A stretch of DNA of 64,000 nt, taken from NCBI GenBank assembly GCA_013399305.1, contig VXAI01000137.1:1457835-1521834 (forward strand), written 5' to 3'. The notes beneath the pieces are model-generated. The model was not told where the DNA came from. It searched no databases and saw nothing but the letters and a program-made list of their open reading frames with translations. Source of the DNA: Rostratula benghalensis. Lineage: Eukaryota; Chordata; Aves; Charadriiformes; Rostratulidae. Below, piece after piece: positions 23,186 through 34,865 of this stretch (the stretch's first letter is position 1; each line of letters opens with the position of its first letter). The position numbers and the translations under genes are program-made.

Positions 23186-23633
23186 CCAGTGGAGGGCTGC
23201 AGAGATGCTGGAAGGCTTGGAGCCCCTGTGCTGTGAGGACAGGCTGAGAGAGTTGGGGGGGTTCAGCCTGGAGAAGAGAAGGCTCCGGGGAGACCTTGGA
23301 GCCCCTTCCAGTCTCTAACGGGGCTCCAGGAGAGATGGGGAGGGACTTGTGATGAGGGAGGGGAGCTATAGGACAAGGGGGAAGGGTTTTACACTGGAAA
23401 GAGGGGAGATTTAGATGAGGTCTGGGGAAGAACTTCTTTGCTGTGAGGGTGGTGAGACCCTGGCCAAGGTTGTCCCAGAGAAGCTGTGGCTGCCCCATCC
23501 CTGAAAGTGTTCAAGGCCAGGCTGGATGGGGCTTGGAGCCACCTGGTCTGGTGGGAGGTGTCCCTGCCCAGGGCAGGGGGGTGGGAACTGGATGATTTTT
23601 AAGGACTATTCAAACCCAAAACATTCCATGATA
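23186..23633 (+). mobile_element. CR1 LINE fragment, sense
   Basis: It runs from the GGAGGGCTGCAGAGATGCTGG region to CCAAAACATTCCATGATAG. Same subfamily as 19610-20039 and 44469-44835. Confidence 0.93.
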
Positions 23634-24717
23634 GCCCAGCCTGAATCTCCAAGGTTTGGAGTAGCTCAAGGGAGTTTTTTTGGGTGTTTATTGAATATCT
23701 CCGTCACTTCTGGGCTGCAAAGATAATGAACAAAGCTGTCATTTATATTCTGCTATTTGTCAACTTGCAAATGGGGTGATCTGTGGATAACAGTTCATTA
23801 TCTGTTTAACAAAATCTGTCATGTTGGGGATTAAAAATGTCATTCCTCAAAAAATGAGGGGTTGAATATGCAAATAGAGCCCGGCACCCGTGCCAGGGCT
23901 CTATTGTTTGCATATGGGAATGGGTAACAACATTTTCTCCTGTTTTCAGCCCTTCCAGTAATAGTATGCAGTGAAAATGGGGGAGTGATTTTTTTTTTTT
24001 TTTAAAGACACGGGCATCTAATTGCTCCAAGAATTGGAGTCCTCTTTGTTTTCTGCATTATCCTCTCGAAAGCAGGGCTGCCTGCACTCACGCCTTGAGA
24101 AACTCCCGCTGCAATTGAATTCCCAAGAAATCACAGTCCTCCCTGAAACCTAAATAGGCAAGAGAAGAACTAGGAAGAGAAGCACCCAAGTTTCACTACA
24201 GCAAGTAATCTTATTTTGTGGAAAAGGGGGAATATCTGGTGGAAAAATCAATTTATTTCTTTTTGGTGGAAAACCACCGTGGAAAAAGTAGAAAAGTTTC
24301 TGATTACTTTGTTGCGGGTGTTTTCTTATTTTTAATGAAATCCAACCTAATTCTCCAAACTAGTGTGTTCTCACCCCAAAAAGGGAAGACTTTTTGGACC
24401 CAAAGGTTATTCAGTTTCTATGGATGACGTTCATGTTTAAGAGGTTCTTGGAGCCTGGTACGGATTGAGGTGATTTGATTGAAAATGGAACATTTTGCAG
24501 AAAACTTGCTACAGAATGTAAGTAGCAATTAAAGAAGACCCGAGATCCCTTCTTTCTAATAAAATCCAAGGCAAGATGACTCGGTGACCTGGACAGATTA
24601 AGGGCAGGGAGTAAAGCCCTAATAAGCTTTTCCTTATTATTTTAGAGTGCAAGTGGATTTTAAAAAGTTTTTTTACAAAGGGGAAAAAAAAATAAAATAA
24701 AATAAAATGGGCCTTTT
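23634..24717. other. EXOC4 intron with octamer-bearing hairpin
   Basis: Unique sequence of about 1.1 kb. It contains the hairpin described at 23866-23915 and an (AAAAT)n run at about 24688-24707, just before the next CR1. Confidence 0.6.
23866..23915. repeat. 50-bp imperfect hairpin with two octamer-like motifs
   Basis: The left arm ATATGCAAATAGAGCCCGGCA pairs with the right arm read in reverse (TGCC, GGGCTCTA, TTTGCATAT) around a CCCG loop, with small bulges. The arms carry ATGCAAAT and TTTGCAT, which resemble POU/Oct octamers. Outside it, CATTCC (23841-23846) and GGAATG (23917-23922) could also pair. Confidence 0.85.
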
Positions 24718-24897
24718 CTGGCCCAGGTTGCCCAGAGAAGCTGTGGCTGCCCCCTCCCTGGAGGGGTTCAAGGCCAGGTTGGAGGGAGCTTGGAGCAACC
24801 TGGGCTGGTGGGAGGTGTCCCTGCCCAGGGCAGGGGGTTGGAACTGGATGATCTTTAAGGTCTCTTTCCAACTCTAACCATTCTGCGATTCCATGAT
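24718..24897 (+). mobile_element. CR1 3' end, sense, short
   Basis: This 180-bp copy starts at GGCCCAGGTTGCCCAGAG and ends CCAACTCTAACCATTCTGCGATTCCATGAT. Confidence 0.93.
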
Positions 24898-25825
24898 AAA
24901 TTTGTGATCTTAAAGATGGCCAGGCAGCAACAAAGAAAACAGTGAATTTTACCATTTTCTCTCTTTGTTTCCTTAGAAATCAAAATCTCTGAAACACAGG
25001 ATGGCTCTTCAGTCAGAGGTGGCTGAAGGGGATATTATGTGGATGTTTTTGTCATGATAATTCAAAAGGGACTATTTTCTTACCCATAGGAAAATTGGGT
25101 GGTGGTAGATATCAAATATTTGTCTTCAGTAGTAAAGTAAATATTTGCTCTCTAACTGTCCCCATCAGTGAGCAAATCACCTGCAAACAGCACCATATTG
25201 CAAGAAGGAGGATGCATGAAGTTACATAAACAGCAAAGGTGAAGCAGACACCGAATAAAACGCCAAAACCAAGTGAAATAAAAATTAGGTGGTTGGGTTC
25301 CCTTGTGATGGAGAAAACTCAATGATGGAGTGTGTTATGCAAAAGGTGGTGAAATGACAAATGTCAGTGGGAATCTGTAAAGCTGTTTGCAGACTGTGCA
25401 TGGAAGACAGACTTTTTGTAGGAGGTGGAGGAACAAGCCTTTATTTAAAGAATTCCTCTGTCTAGTGAGATAAAAATTCAGAGTGGGGGGGACCACATAT
25501 AGGGACAAAAATACTATGGTGTAAAAACTGATGTGAGTTTAATTAGTCTGTGGATTGAGGGGTGGACAGGGAGTGTATTTATATTTTTTTAAATGATTTT
25601 AAAAAGATTAGAAAACGGTGCTTGCTAGCACATGTATTGTGACTGCCACTCTCCATTCCTCATGTTTAAGTTGAACATTCCCAATGTTCAGTGGAAGAGT
25701 TGGAACCTGTTGATGGAGAGCTGGTCTTCTACTGCTTCTTGTGATGTCCGATCCAAGAGCCCACAGGAGGAGTGAATTATTTGAGCTGCCTAATAGTAAT
25801 TCCTAGAGTATAATTATGTGAAGCA
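24898..25825. other. EXOC4 intron, no gene seen
   Basis: About 930 bp of unique sequence. Nothing recognised. Confidence 0.55.
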
Positions 25826-26408
25826 GGCTGAAGGAGTGTGACCAGCAGGTGGAGGGAGGTCATCCTGCCCTCTGCTTTGCCCTGGGGAGGCCCCATCTGG
25901 AGCACTGGGACCAGTTCTGGGCTCCCCAGTTCCAGAAGGACAGGGTACTGCTGGAGAGGGTACAGCAGAGGCCCACCAAGATGATGAGGGGCCTGGAGCA
26001 TCTCTCTTAGGAGGAAAGGCTGAGGGACTTGGGTGTTTTAAGCCTGGAGAAGAGAAAATTGAGGGGGGAATCTCATCTGTGCTTATAAATCCTTCAAGGG
26101 TGGGTGTCAGGAGGAAGGGGCTAGTCTTTTTTCAGTGATGCCCAGGGACAGGACAAGAGGGGATAGGCACAAACTTGAACATAGGAAATTCCAACTCAAC
26201 ATGAGGAGGAACTTCTTTCCTGTGAGGGTGGCAGAGCTCTGGCAGAGGCTGCCCAGAGAGGTGGTGGAGTCTCCATCTCTGGGGACATTCAAAACCCTGC
26301 CTGGACAAGATCCTGTGGGACCTGCTCTAGGAGGACTTAATTTGGCAGAGTGATTGGACTCAGTGATCTCCAGAGGTCCCTTCCAACTCCATAGCATTCT
26401 GTGATCCT
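25826..26408 (+). mobile_element. CR1 LINE fragment, sense
   Basis: It runs from GTGTGACCAGCAGGTGGAGG through the ORF2 C-terminus to CTTCCAACTCCATAGCATTCTGTGATCC. Same subfamily as 42318 and 57460. Confidence 0.94.
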
Positions 26409-28324
26409 GAGTTTCAAATAACAAAATGGACAGAGAAGGAGGTTGAGAAAAGGGGCTAAATTGCAAAGTCCTAAACAGGCAAAGGAAGCAAAGCTCTTAG
26501 TTGGCTTCTGGTTTTTGGTTGTTCAGTCGGAATTATGTTCCTTTGAAAAGAAAGAAATCCAGCAAGCAGATAAACAGGACGACTGCCAGGGTTGGAGGTG
26601 TGTTTATTTGGTGCAAATAACTTAAAATTTAGAAATGAAGCCCTAGGGAAGCTAATAAGCTGAAATATTTTTATTTTTTTTTTTTACCAGAGGCAGTAGG
26701 AGGGAAGTGAAGATGACTGGTGTGGGTTTTAGGGATCAAATACATTTGATATGTCTTTAGGTTGTTAAAAGCAAGGTGCCTGCAGAAAACATTGTGGTTT
26801 TGTTGAATTGTACAAGTTGTTAAAAAAAAAATAGGGAGAAAACATTACAGGAAAGCACAATGATTTCTCTGAAACCAGTCTTCAGATTTGAGATTGTTGA
26901 AGGGGAAGGTACCCAGGAACCCTTCTGTTGTGACAGCAAAGACAAACAGGCAGAGCTAGAGGCTTTAGAAGGAATTTTGAATTTAATTGAAGTTCAAAGG
27001 CAGGATGGCAGAAGACTCTTTTTAGGAAGGAGACAGGGGAAGTAACTGAGATACCGGGAAGGATAAGGAGAAGACTCTCCTTAAAGCCTCCAGCTGAGGG
27101 TTGGAGGACAGGCAGAAATGTCTTATTTTCATGTAAAAAGATTCTACAAATGATTTCTGCAGGGGAAAAATTAGCTCTTGTACTTGTTTTTGTTGTTTGG
27201 GTTTGGTTTGTTTTTTTTTTTTTCTTTAATTGTTCACTTAATGCACTTGCAAGGGCTCAAGAGCTTTTCAACCAATCAAAGTAGGTGGTGGTTTGTTTTT
27301 TTTTTCTTTTTAATTAAAAAACTGACCAGGTGACAAAGTAACAATCAGTGAAAAAAATGCCACAATGTAAAGAAGAAATTTTAACTCTGTTTTTCTCATG
27401 ACCCTCTTGGTGGTTATCAAGCTTCTCACTGGCCTTCGAAGAGGTCTGTGCAGGAAGACAGTAAGTTTTTACACCTGCCACAAAATCCTGTGAGTTTTTT
27501 GGGAAAAGAAGGGGCTGATGAATCTGTAAGATGTTGAAATAAGTGTGTATTGAGAAGGAAAATAAAATTATTTGTTGAGCTTTCTTGGTTCTAAATTAAC
27601 CAAAGACGGGAAAGTTGGTGTCAATTTTAGAAAGCTCAGTGGCAGCCAACTCTTAATGTGCAAACTGTGGTCCAAACTGGGAAGATGCTGGGTTGTGTAA
27701 AGGGTAGATACCCAGTTAAATTTGAGAGAGATGGAAGCTGCAAACCTAATCTGTTTTTATCTGCCCTGAATTGTCTTTTTTCCTCTTGAAGGGCATTGCA
27801 GGAGAAGAAGGGATTAGGAGAGGTGCAAGGGTGGTCACAGCACATCCAGAGAGAGGGAGAAAAAGTTGGTCTTCCTTCTCTGAGAAAGAGAAGAAATAAA
27901 CATGATAAAACAATAGGTGGGATGGAAAAATAATTGGTGACAGTTCTATGTTCTTCCTGCTCTGAGAACATGAAACGAGGGACTTCAGCATGGCAAAGAG
28001 GCAGGTGATGAGTACAAAGTGGTGGGGTTTTTTTGTGTGATTGCAGTTGAATGGAGGAACCGCTGCCTGAATCAAAACTCGCTCTGCCAAGGTCCGTCAT
28101 CTTCGTAATTTATCATCTCTTTATGTGTTTAAAATTTACAGCTAGAAATAGACTGCAGAATGCAGGCACTTGGGTAGGTCTTGGGTCATAAAATATGCTG
28201 TGAGAGTCTGTGTTTCCCACAAGCTTGTTATGGGCAAATTTATATGGGAAGGAAATGACAAAAGTCAGATTTAAGCAGAGAAATCAAATTGATGTGGTTT
28301 GGATGCTTCTCTGTAGGTTGTACG
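26409..28324. other. EXOC4 intron, no gene seen
   Basis: About 1.9 kb with T/G-rich tracts (27186-27227, 27287-27315). A 61-codon open frame at 26860-27045 and a 154-codon antisense frame at 27636-28100 lack recognisable domains. I call neither a gene. Confidence 0.55.
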
Positions 28325-29157
28325 CTCCAGAGGGCTGGGCTACCATCCAGCGTGACCTGGACAGGCTGGAGACTCATGAGGTTCGACAAGGGCAAGTGGA
28401 GGGTTCTACACCTGGGGAGGAAGAACCCCAGGCACCAAGAAAGGTTAGGAGTGGATGTCCTGGAAAGCACTTCTGAAGAGAAGTTTCTGGGTGTCCTGGT
28501 AGATGGTAAACTCTCCATGAGCCAGCAATGTGCCCTTGTGGCCAAGAGGGCCAATGGAATCCTGGGCTGCACAGGGAAAAGTGTGGCCAGGAGGTGGAGG
28601 GAGGTCATTCCCCCCCTCTACTCTGCACTGGTGAGGCCACAACTGGAATCCTGCCTCCAGTTCTGGGCTCCCCAGTTCAAGAGAGACAGGGAACTACTGG
28701 AGGGAGTCCAGTGTAGGGCAACAAAGATGATGGAGGGATTGGAGCATCTCCCTGGTGAGGAAAGGCTGAGGGAGCTGGGATCCTTCAGCCTGGAGAAGAG
28801 AAGGCTGAGGAGAGACCTTATTAATGCTCACAAGTATCTAAAGGGTGGGTTGAAGGAGGATGGAGCTGGACTCTTTTCAGTGGTTCCCAGTGACAGGACG
28901 GAGGGGGCAATGGGCACAAGCTGGAACATGAGAAGTTCCTTTCAAATATGAGGAAAAACTTATTTTGGGTGAGGGTGTCAGAGCCCTGGCAGAGGCTGCC
29001 CAGGGAGGGTGTGGAGTTCCCTTCTCTGGAGCCCTTCAAACCCCACCTGGATGCAGTCCTGAGTGATGTGCTCTGGGTGATCCTGCTTTAGCAGGGGAGT
29101 TGGACTGGATGGTCTCTAGAAGTCCCTTCTAATTCAGTGATTCCTTGATTCTGTGGT
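28325..29157 (+). mobile_element. CR1 LINE fragment, sense, long open remnant
   Basis: This 830-bp copy keeps a 220-codon open frame (28289-28951) covering the ORF2 C-terminus, including sequence for [18 protein letters not shown]. Its tail, AATTCAGTGATTCCTTGATTCTGTGG, matches the subfamily of 60875-62269. Confidence 0.95.
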
Positions 29158-31089
29158 TCCATTTTCTGCTTGCAGGGAATTTCATCCAAGTTTGTCCTAG
29201 CTGTCGTCCCACCTTTCCTCTTTCTGCAGTATCATAAATGAGCCTAAGTCTGAGGTAATCAATACTTACTGAAAAAGTTGGGCACATATGAAGAATATAC
29301 TGTGAAATCCAGTGGTGCAAGCCCATGTGACTTCACAACAAAACATTTTTAATGGTTTTCTTTCTTGCACACACCTTTTTCCATGCCACTTGACAGGCCC
29401 AAACTGTTGATGATCAACAGACTGATGTGTGGGGAGAGCTTTGCGGTTGTGTTGTCTGTGGTTGGGGTTTTTTTGTGGTGTGGGGTTTTTTTTTTCCCCT
29501 CCAAAACTTCGATAATTATCTGACTGACAGATTAACATTTAGCTTTGAGCATTTCTATAGGTTTGGTGTAGCTCTGTCACCTGGTCAGTGGTACTTCTGA
29601 ACAAAAGACTAAGGATAAGAGATGTATAGAAGCTACAGAGGAGAGCGGTGGTGGGAATGACCTCCTCGTGGGGGACACTTCAGATAGAGCTGGTGGTTTG
29701 GGGATATACAGGAGGTGAATCAACTTTGAGAAAAAAACAGGCTTCTCCTGTGCTGTCTGTGAAGCAGCTGAAAAAGAAATGAGTTGTTTATTGTCAGAGA
29801 AGACTCCATCGCGCTGTTAACGAACGACAATGCAAGGAGCCTGGGAAAGAAATCCCAGTCAAAACGTGGAGCAGTTATGGGAGAACTTTTTTTTTCTTCT
29901 GCAGTTCAGTAGTTTCAAGGCAGATTATGTTTTACAACATGCAAAGATATGGTGCTTCCAAAAGTCATTGATTTATTTATTTTCTTCTTTCCATATGTGC
30001 ATGTATTTCTTCTTCTCTTTCCCTGTTCTACAAGGTCTAACCAAGGATTGAGTTGGAGCAAGACTTTACTGGTTTTCTCACTGAGTCTTTTCCAGTCTCT
30101 CCTTCCCTTGAAGAATGCTGCTGGATTTCAATGAGGGGGTTAGAGGACTTGTGGTATTTTATTTTATTTTAATCTATGTTTTACTTTTGTTTTTCCCCCT
30201 TAATCTGTCCTTGGTCATCATCATTATCCACCCTTCTGCTCTGTAATAGTCATAGCTTTGGCAACTCCTTCATCCAAAGAGAATAACTCCTTTTAGAAAT
30301 CTCAGGGGATTCTGGAAAACTGTAAAAAGGAAAAATCTAGACACAGCCTCTTAAAAAAGGAGCCAGGGAAGCAGAGAGAGAACCCAGGGACTTCTAAAGC
30401 AGTTTTTTTAACTCTGACTTCTCAAAAAATATGTATGTAGCAACTCATAAAATGTCTAAGTCATGTAGAAAATGAGAAGAAGAATTATTGTTGCTTTATG
30501 TCAAGCATAAGCTGTCAACTGATTTAATTTCCTTCTGAGAGCTGATGGCAGGGGTTGTGGAGGAGGAAGGGAGCAGTGGGTGACCCGTGTCCTGGCGACA
30601 GTAAACCACCTTCTTGTATTTCATACACTTTTTCTCATAACAGACTTGGGGAGAAACTATGGTAGAGATAAAACCATAATAAGGTGTAGGGTAAACAATT
30701 GTCTGGGAAAGGAGAAGTTATGAAGGGTTTGCTATTAAGGGATTTATCCAACGGCTCTTTTGAGTGCTCTGTTTGGGGCGGGCTTGGTGCTATTCAGTAT
30801 TTTTGTTCATGTGTTGAATAATGCAACAGAGAATTGTAAAATGTGCAAATACCGTGGGGGAAGGCAGGGCTTGGAAGCCTGTTGGAGAAGACAATTAGAA
30901 TTGGGAAGATCTTAATCGGGTAAATTTAAAAGGAGAGGTGTGTATTTTGCTATTTCTATGTAGGGGATGTGAAATGAAGAGTTGGGTACATCTCATCTGA
31001 GGCTAAGAAATGGTGTGGTAAACTGGGTTACAAAGTGGATGTGAATAGATGTCACCAAACCCAAACTCACCCCTACTGAGTACAAGAGG
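29158..31089. other. EXOC4 intron, no gene seen
   Basis: About 1.9 kb without CR1. T/G-rich tract at 29459-29496 and a TTTTA-type run at about 30156-30171. No supported coding sequence. Confidence 0.55.
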
Positions 31090-32090
31090 AGCTTGGAGTC
31101 CTGGGCACAGGAGAGCCATGGACCTGTTGGAACAGGGCCAGAGGAGGCCATGGAGATGCTGGGAGGGCTGGAGCCGCTCTACAGGGAGGACAGGCTGAGA
31201 GAGTTGGGGGGGGTTCAGCCTGGGGAAGAAAAGGCTCCAAGGAGACCTTAGAGCCCCTTCCAGTCCCTAAAGGGGCTCCAAGAAAGCTGGGAAGGGACTC
31301 ATATAATCATAGAATGGTTAGAATTGGAAGGGACTGTAAAGAACATTGAGTTCCAAACCCTCTGTCCTGGGCAGGGACACCTCCCACCAGACCAGGTTGC
31401 TCCAAGCCCCATGCAGCCTGGCCTTGAACACTTCCAGGGATGGGGCAGCCACAGCTTCTCTGGGCCATGAGAGAGATCTGTTCCAGGGTCTCACCACCCT
31501 CACATCAAAGAATTTCTTTCTGGTATCTAATCCATATCTCCCCTCTTTCAATTTAAAGCTGTTTCCTCTTGTCCTGTCACTCCACTCCCTGACAAAGAGT
31601 CCCTCTCCTGCTCTCCTGTAGCTCCCTTCAGACACTGGAAGCTGCTCTAAGCTTTCCCCAGAGACTTCTCTTCCCCAGGCTGAACAACCCCAGCTCCCTC
31701 AGCCTGTCCTCATGGGAGAGGGGCTCCATCCCTCTGATCATCTTCATGGCCCTCCACTGCTGGAACAGGTCCATGTCCTTTTTATGTTGAGGCCTCTAGA
31801 TCAGGGATTGGAACCATAGAACAAGGGGAATGGTTTTACACCAAAAGAGGAGAGAGAGATTGAGCTGAGATCTGGGGAACAACTTGTTTGGTGTGAGGGT
31901 GATGAGACCCTGGCCCAGGTTGCCTGGAGAAGCTGTGGCTGCCCCATCCCTGGAGGGTTTCAAGGCCAGGTTGGATGGGGCTTTGAGCAGCCTGGTCTGG
32001 TGGGAGGTGTCCCTGCCCATGGCAGGGGGTTGGAACTGGATGATCTTTAAGGTCCTTTCCAACCCAAAGTATTCAATGATTCTATGCCCA
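31090..32090 (+). mobile_element. CR1 LINE fragment, sense, split by an antisense CR1
   Basis: The 5' part (31090-31303) ends at GCTGGGAAGGGACTC. The 3' part resumes at about 31798 (GATCAGGGATTGGAACC) and ends AAAGTATTCAATGATTCTATG. The intact order of this subfamily joins these two parts, so the antisense CR1 between them was inserted later. Confidence 0.92.
31304..31797 (-). mobile_element. CR1 LINE fragment, antisense, nested
   Basis: It starts ATAATCATAGAATGG and extends about 494 bp to TCCTTTTTATGTTGAGGCCTCT. It is embedded in the sense CR1 at 31090-32090. Its junction with the resumed sense copy recurs at 51351. Confidence 0.93.
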
Positions 32091-32539
32091 GAAATTATCA
32101 CCTTCTGGTCACTGTTGGAAAGATTCCAGGTGTGGTGCTATGTCCTTTTTGACTATGGTCTCAAGGAAGAAGCGAAAGAACAGAGGGGGAATTTAAAGGT
32201 GATGAAGGAGAGTGATCAGAGATTTAGGAAGAAAAAAAATGAACTTAGTTAGAAAGTAACAATGCATTTACTTACAGACTTATATAGACTTCAGGGTTGG
32301 GAAGAGGCTTTTGCTTTGAAATGTATCCAGAGTTGAAAAGAGGAGGGGAATACTGTGTTTTCCAGGATGTGACAGGAGAGGAAGCTCTGAGCTTAAAAGA
32401 CTGGCAAGGGAGACCCCAAGTCTAATGGCTGGGGTATGTCAGCAGTGAATCATTTGGGGATGTTAGATAGTTGTGGTGTAGCATCCGTAAAAACTTCCAA
32501 GCATCTGTCAGGCGTGACAACATAACTGGTTCTTTGGGA

Positions 32540-32595
32540 CGTGGGGATGGACTTAGGTGATCTCCTGAGGTCTCTTCCAATTTTCTGTGATTCCA
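32540..32595 (+). mobile_element. CR1 3' end scrap, sense
   Basis: A 56-bp remnant: GGATGGACTTAGGTGATC, then TCTCTTCCAATTTTCTGTGATTCC. The tail is divergent, so this is a weaker call than its neighbours. Confidence 0.7.
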
Positions 32596-33511
32596 GGAAA
32601 ATGGCTGGGATTATAGTCCTGCCATCCGCGATGATGGATGAAAAGCTGGGGAGCCAATCGGCCGGCTCGCCCCTTATCAAAGCTTTGAAAGTTTGCCTGT
32701 TTGATTTAGTTCTCAATACTGCCTTGCAAGTTGGGATTTGGAAGAACAAGACGTTGCAGTTAAATGCAGAATTAACGAAAGGGGGGAGGGGTACGTGTTG
32801 CATTTAACTTCGCACTTCTGATTTAAGTGCCAGAATTAACATCATCAGCTCCCTGTGTGGTCTCCGTATTTGTAAGAATTCAAGTGACATTAAAATTGGA
32901 TTAGTAATGAGCTTTTGGTTGAAGGACCAATATTAAAATCAAGGGAATCTGAAGGAGGAAGGAGGGGGAGTGGTGGGTTCCTTGGGAAGGCTTTGGTGGC
33001 AGCGGCGAACGCCGGGTGTGTTTACATGGAGGTGCTCGCATCTTCCTCCTCTTAAAAGCTTTCTCCTCCTTTCAGCCACGTACCAGAATCTTACTTGCCT
33101 TGATTTATAAATTATTTACACTTGGACTGTGATGCATTTGAACTTTTTGAAAATAAAGGTATATATTAGTCCTGCATTTATGACTGATAGGATCAGGGGG
33201 AAAGGCAGCAGACTAATGGAAGGGAATAAGGAAGCACTTGGGAGCTGCTGGCTGGTACTTGACAGTGATTTGTATGTCTGTAGGTTTTAAAGTGCACAGT
33301 CTATTTGAAAATGTGCCCGTTGCATTTTCTTTGTTTGGCTGAGACCTCTTCTCACCTCCCATCTTACCTGGGGGTAGAGGGGGAATTGCATTTCTAGGGG
33401 GGGCTGGATATTTTTTTGCCCTTCCTTGGAGCTGTGTTATGGATGTATCTATTCCCAATGCCATTTTTATTTTCATCTCAGTAATATTAAGAGAAAGAGA
33501 CTCATAATAAG
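32596..33511. other. EXOC4 intron, no gene seen
   Basis: About 900 bp of unique sequence. CpG-containing segments near 32625-32680 and 33000-33030. No gene. Confidence 0.5.
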
Positions 33512-33650
33512 GTCATAGAATGGGTCAGGTTGGAAGGGAACTTAAAGATCACCCAGTTCTAGCCCCCTGGCCATGGGCAGGGACACCTAAAACCATACCA
33601 GGTTGCTCAAAGCCCCATCCAACCTGGCCTTGAACCCCTTCGGGGGTGGA
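33512..33650 (-). mobile_element. CR1 3' end, antisense, short, with duplicated flank
   Basis: It runs from GTCATAGAATGGGTCAGG to CTTGAACCCCTTCGGGGGTGG (139 bp). TAATATTAAGAGA (33482-33494) before it and CAATATTAAGAGA (33673-33685) after it are near-identical, which resembles a target duplication or local repeat. Confidence 0.9.
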
Positions 33651-34609
33651 CCAAATAGTAATATTATAATAGCAATATTAAGAGACTGCAGCGAAGATCA
33701 GACCCCTGGTATGCTTGATGCTGAACAAGAAACTCAGCAAATTGTCTGACAAATCTTGCTTGAGACAAAGAACGCGACTTGAGAAGGAGAAGGAAGGTGC
33801 TGCAGACTGGGAGATGAACTGAAGCTGTGCTTTGCATCTCCGTGGTTCCTGCCCCAGTGGCTTTGTTCCATCCTCTGTGCTCTCTCCTAAGCCTCCCCTT
33901 TTTATCACTTGTAAGCAGAAGTGACAAAAAAATCTCCTTTCTGTGATACCCTGCTGAGTAACATAACTTCTTCCACCCTCTTTTTTTTTTTTTTTTCCCC
34001 CATCAACTTCTGTGGCCTGTTGCTTTGGGGGGGTATGGCTTTTTTTTTTTTTAACTTATTTGTGTTTGTTGGCATCTGAAAAGATGCTGTTGACTGGAAG
34101 CTGTGTGTGCTTAAAAGGGGGAGGGAGAACTCCTTCAGTGCCAGCTTTTTTTTATCCGTTGAAGATAAAGTGGTGTCACACATCGATAAATAGGTAACTC
34201 TCAGCACTGCCAACATTATTGGATTGCAGAGGACAGTAAATTTACAGGCTCCCTGGTGAGTCACAAATGTCTTAAAAAAACCAACAAACCCAAACCAACA
34301 AACCCTCACAAGTAATTATCTGAAATGGAGACAAGTTAATGTGGATTGTGTCTCTTGGTTTCTTCAGACACTTGTTTGTGGTTGGAAACTTTGCAGTACT
34401 TTTATTTAATTTTTTTTAAGGTTCTATGTTATATGTACTGTGGCCAGTACAGTACCAGATCTATCTCTGATGACATTACAGAGCCAGGTTTGTGGGTCAA
34501 CACAGGCTGTGAAGGATGGGTTTTGGTGTTTACAATGTCTTAGATATTTTCATAAGAGTGCCCAGAAGCTTGAAACAGGGGGGGTAGTCCCTTCATCAAC
34601 CGATTTGGG
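33651..34609. other. EXOC4 intron, no gene seen
   Basis: About 960 bp with T-tracts at 33980-33997 and 34040-34052, and an A/C-rich tract at 34273-34313. No supported gene. Confidence 0.55.
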
Positions 34610-34865
34610 TCACAGAATCACAGAGTCTCAGGGATTGGAAGGGACCTTGAAAGCTCATCCAGTCCAATCCCCCTGCCAGAGCAGGAACACCCAGAGCAGG
34701 TCCCACAGGAAGGTGTCCAGGAGGGGTTGGAATGTCTCCAGAGAAGGAGACTCCACCACCTCTCTGGGCAGCCCCTGCCAGTGCTCCCTCACTGTGAAGA
34801 AGTTTTTCCTCCTATTTCAGTGGAACCTCCTGTGTTCCAGCTTGCACCCCTTGCCCCTTGTCTTA
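34610..34865 (-). mobile_element. CR1 3' fragment, antisense, young-looking subfamily
   Basis: It starts TCACAGAATCACAGAGTCTCAGGG and ends CTTGCACCCCTTGCCCCTTGTCTTA. Closely related to 14428-14672 and to the reverse complement of 5340-5594. Confidence 0.94.

Noticed and set aside
26860..27045. 61-codon open frame with an acidic composition
   Set aside because: It looked superficially protein-like, but I recognise no domain, splice context or homologue.
27636..28100. 154-codon antisense open frame
   Set aside because: Low-complexity Ser/Leu/Phe-rich translation of ordinary intron, with no recognised family.
28289..28951. 220-codon open frame, possible intact gene
   Set aside because: The protein is the conserved C-terminal part of CR1 ORF2. 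It lacks the endonuclease and reverse transcriptase and loses frame downstream.
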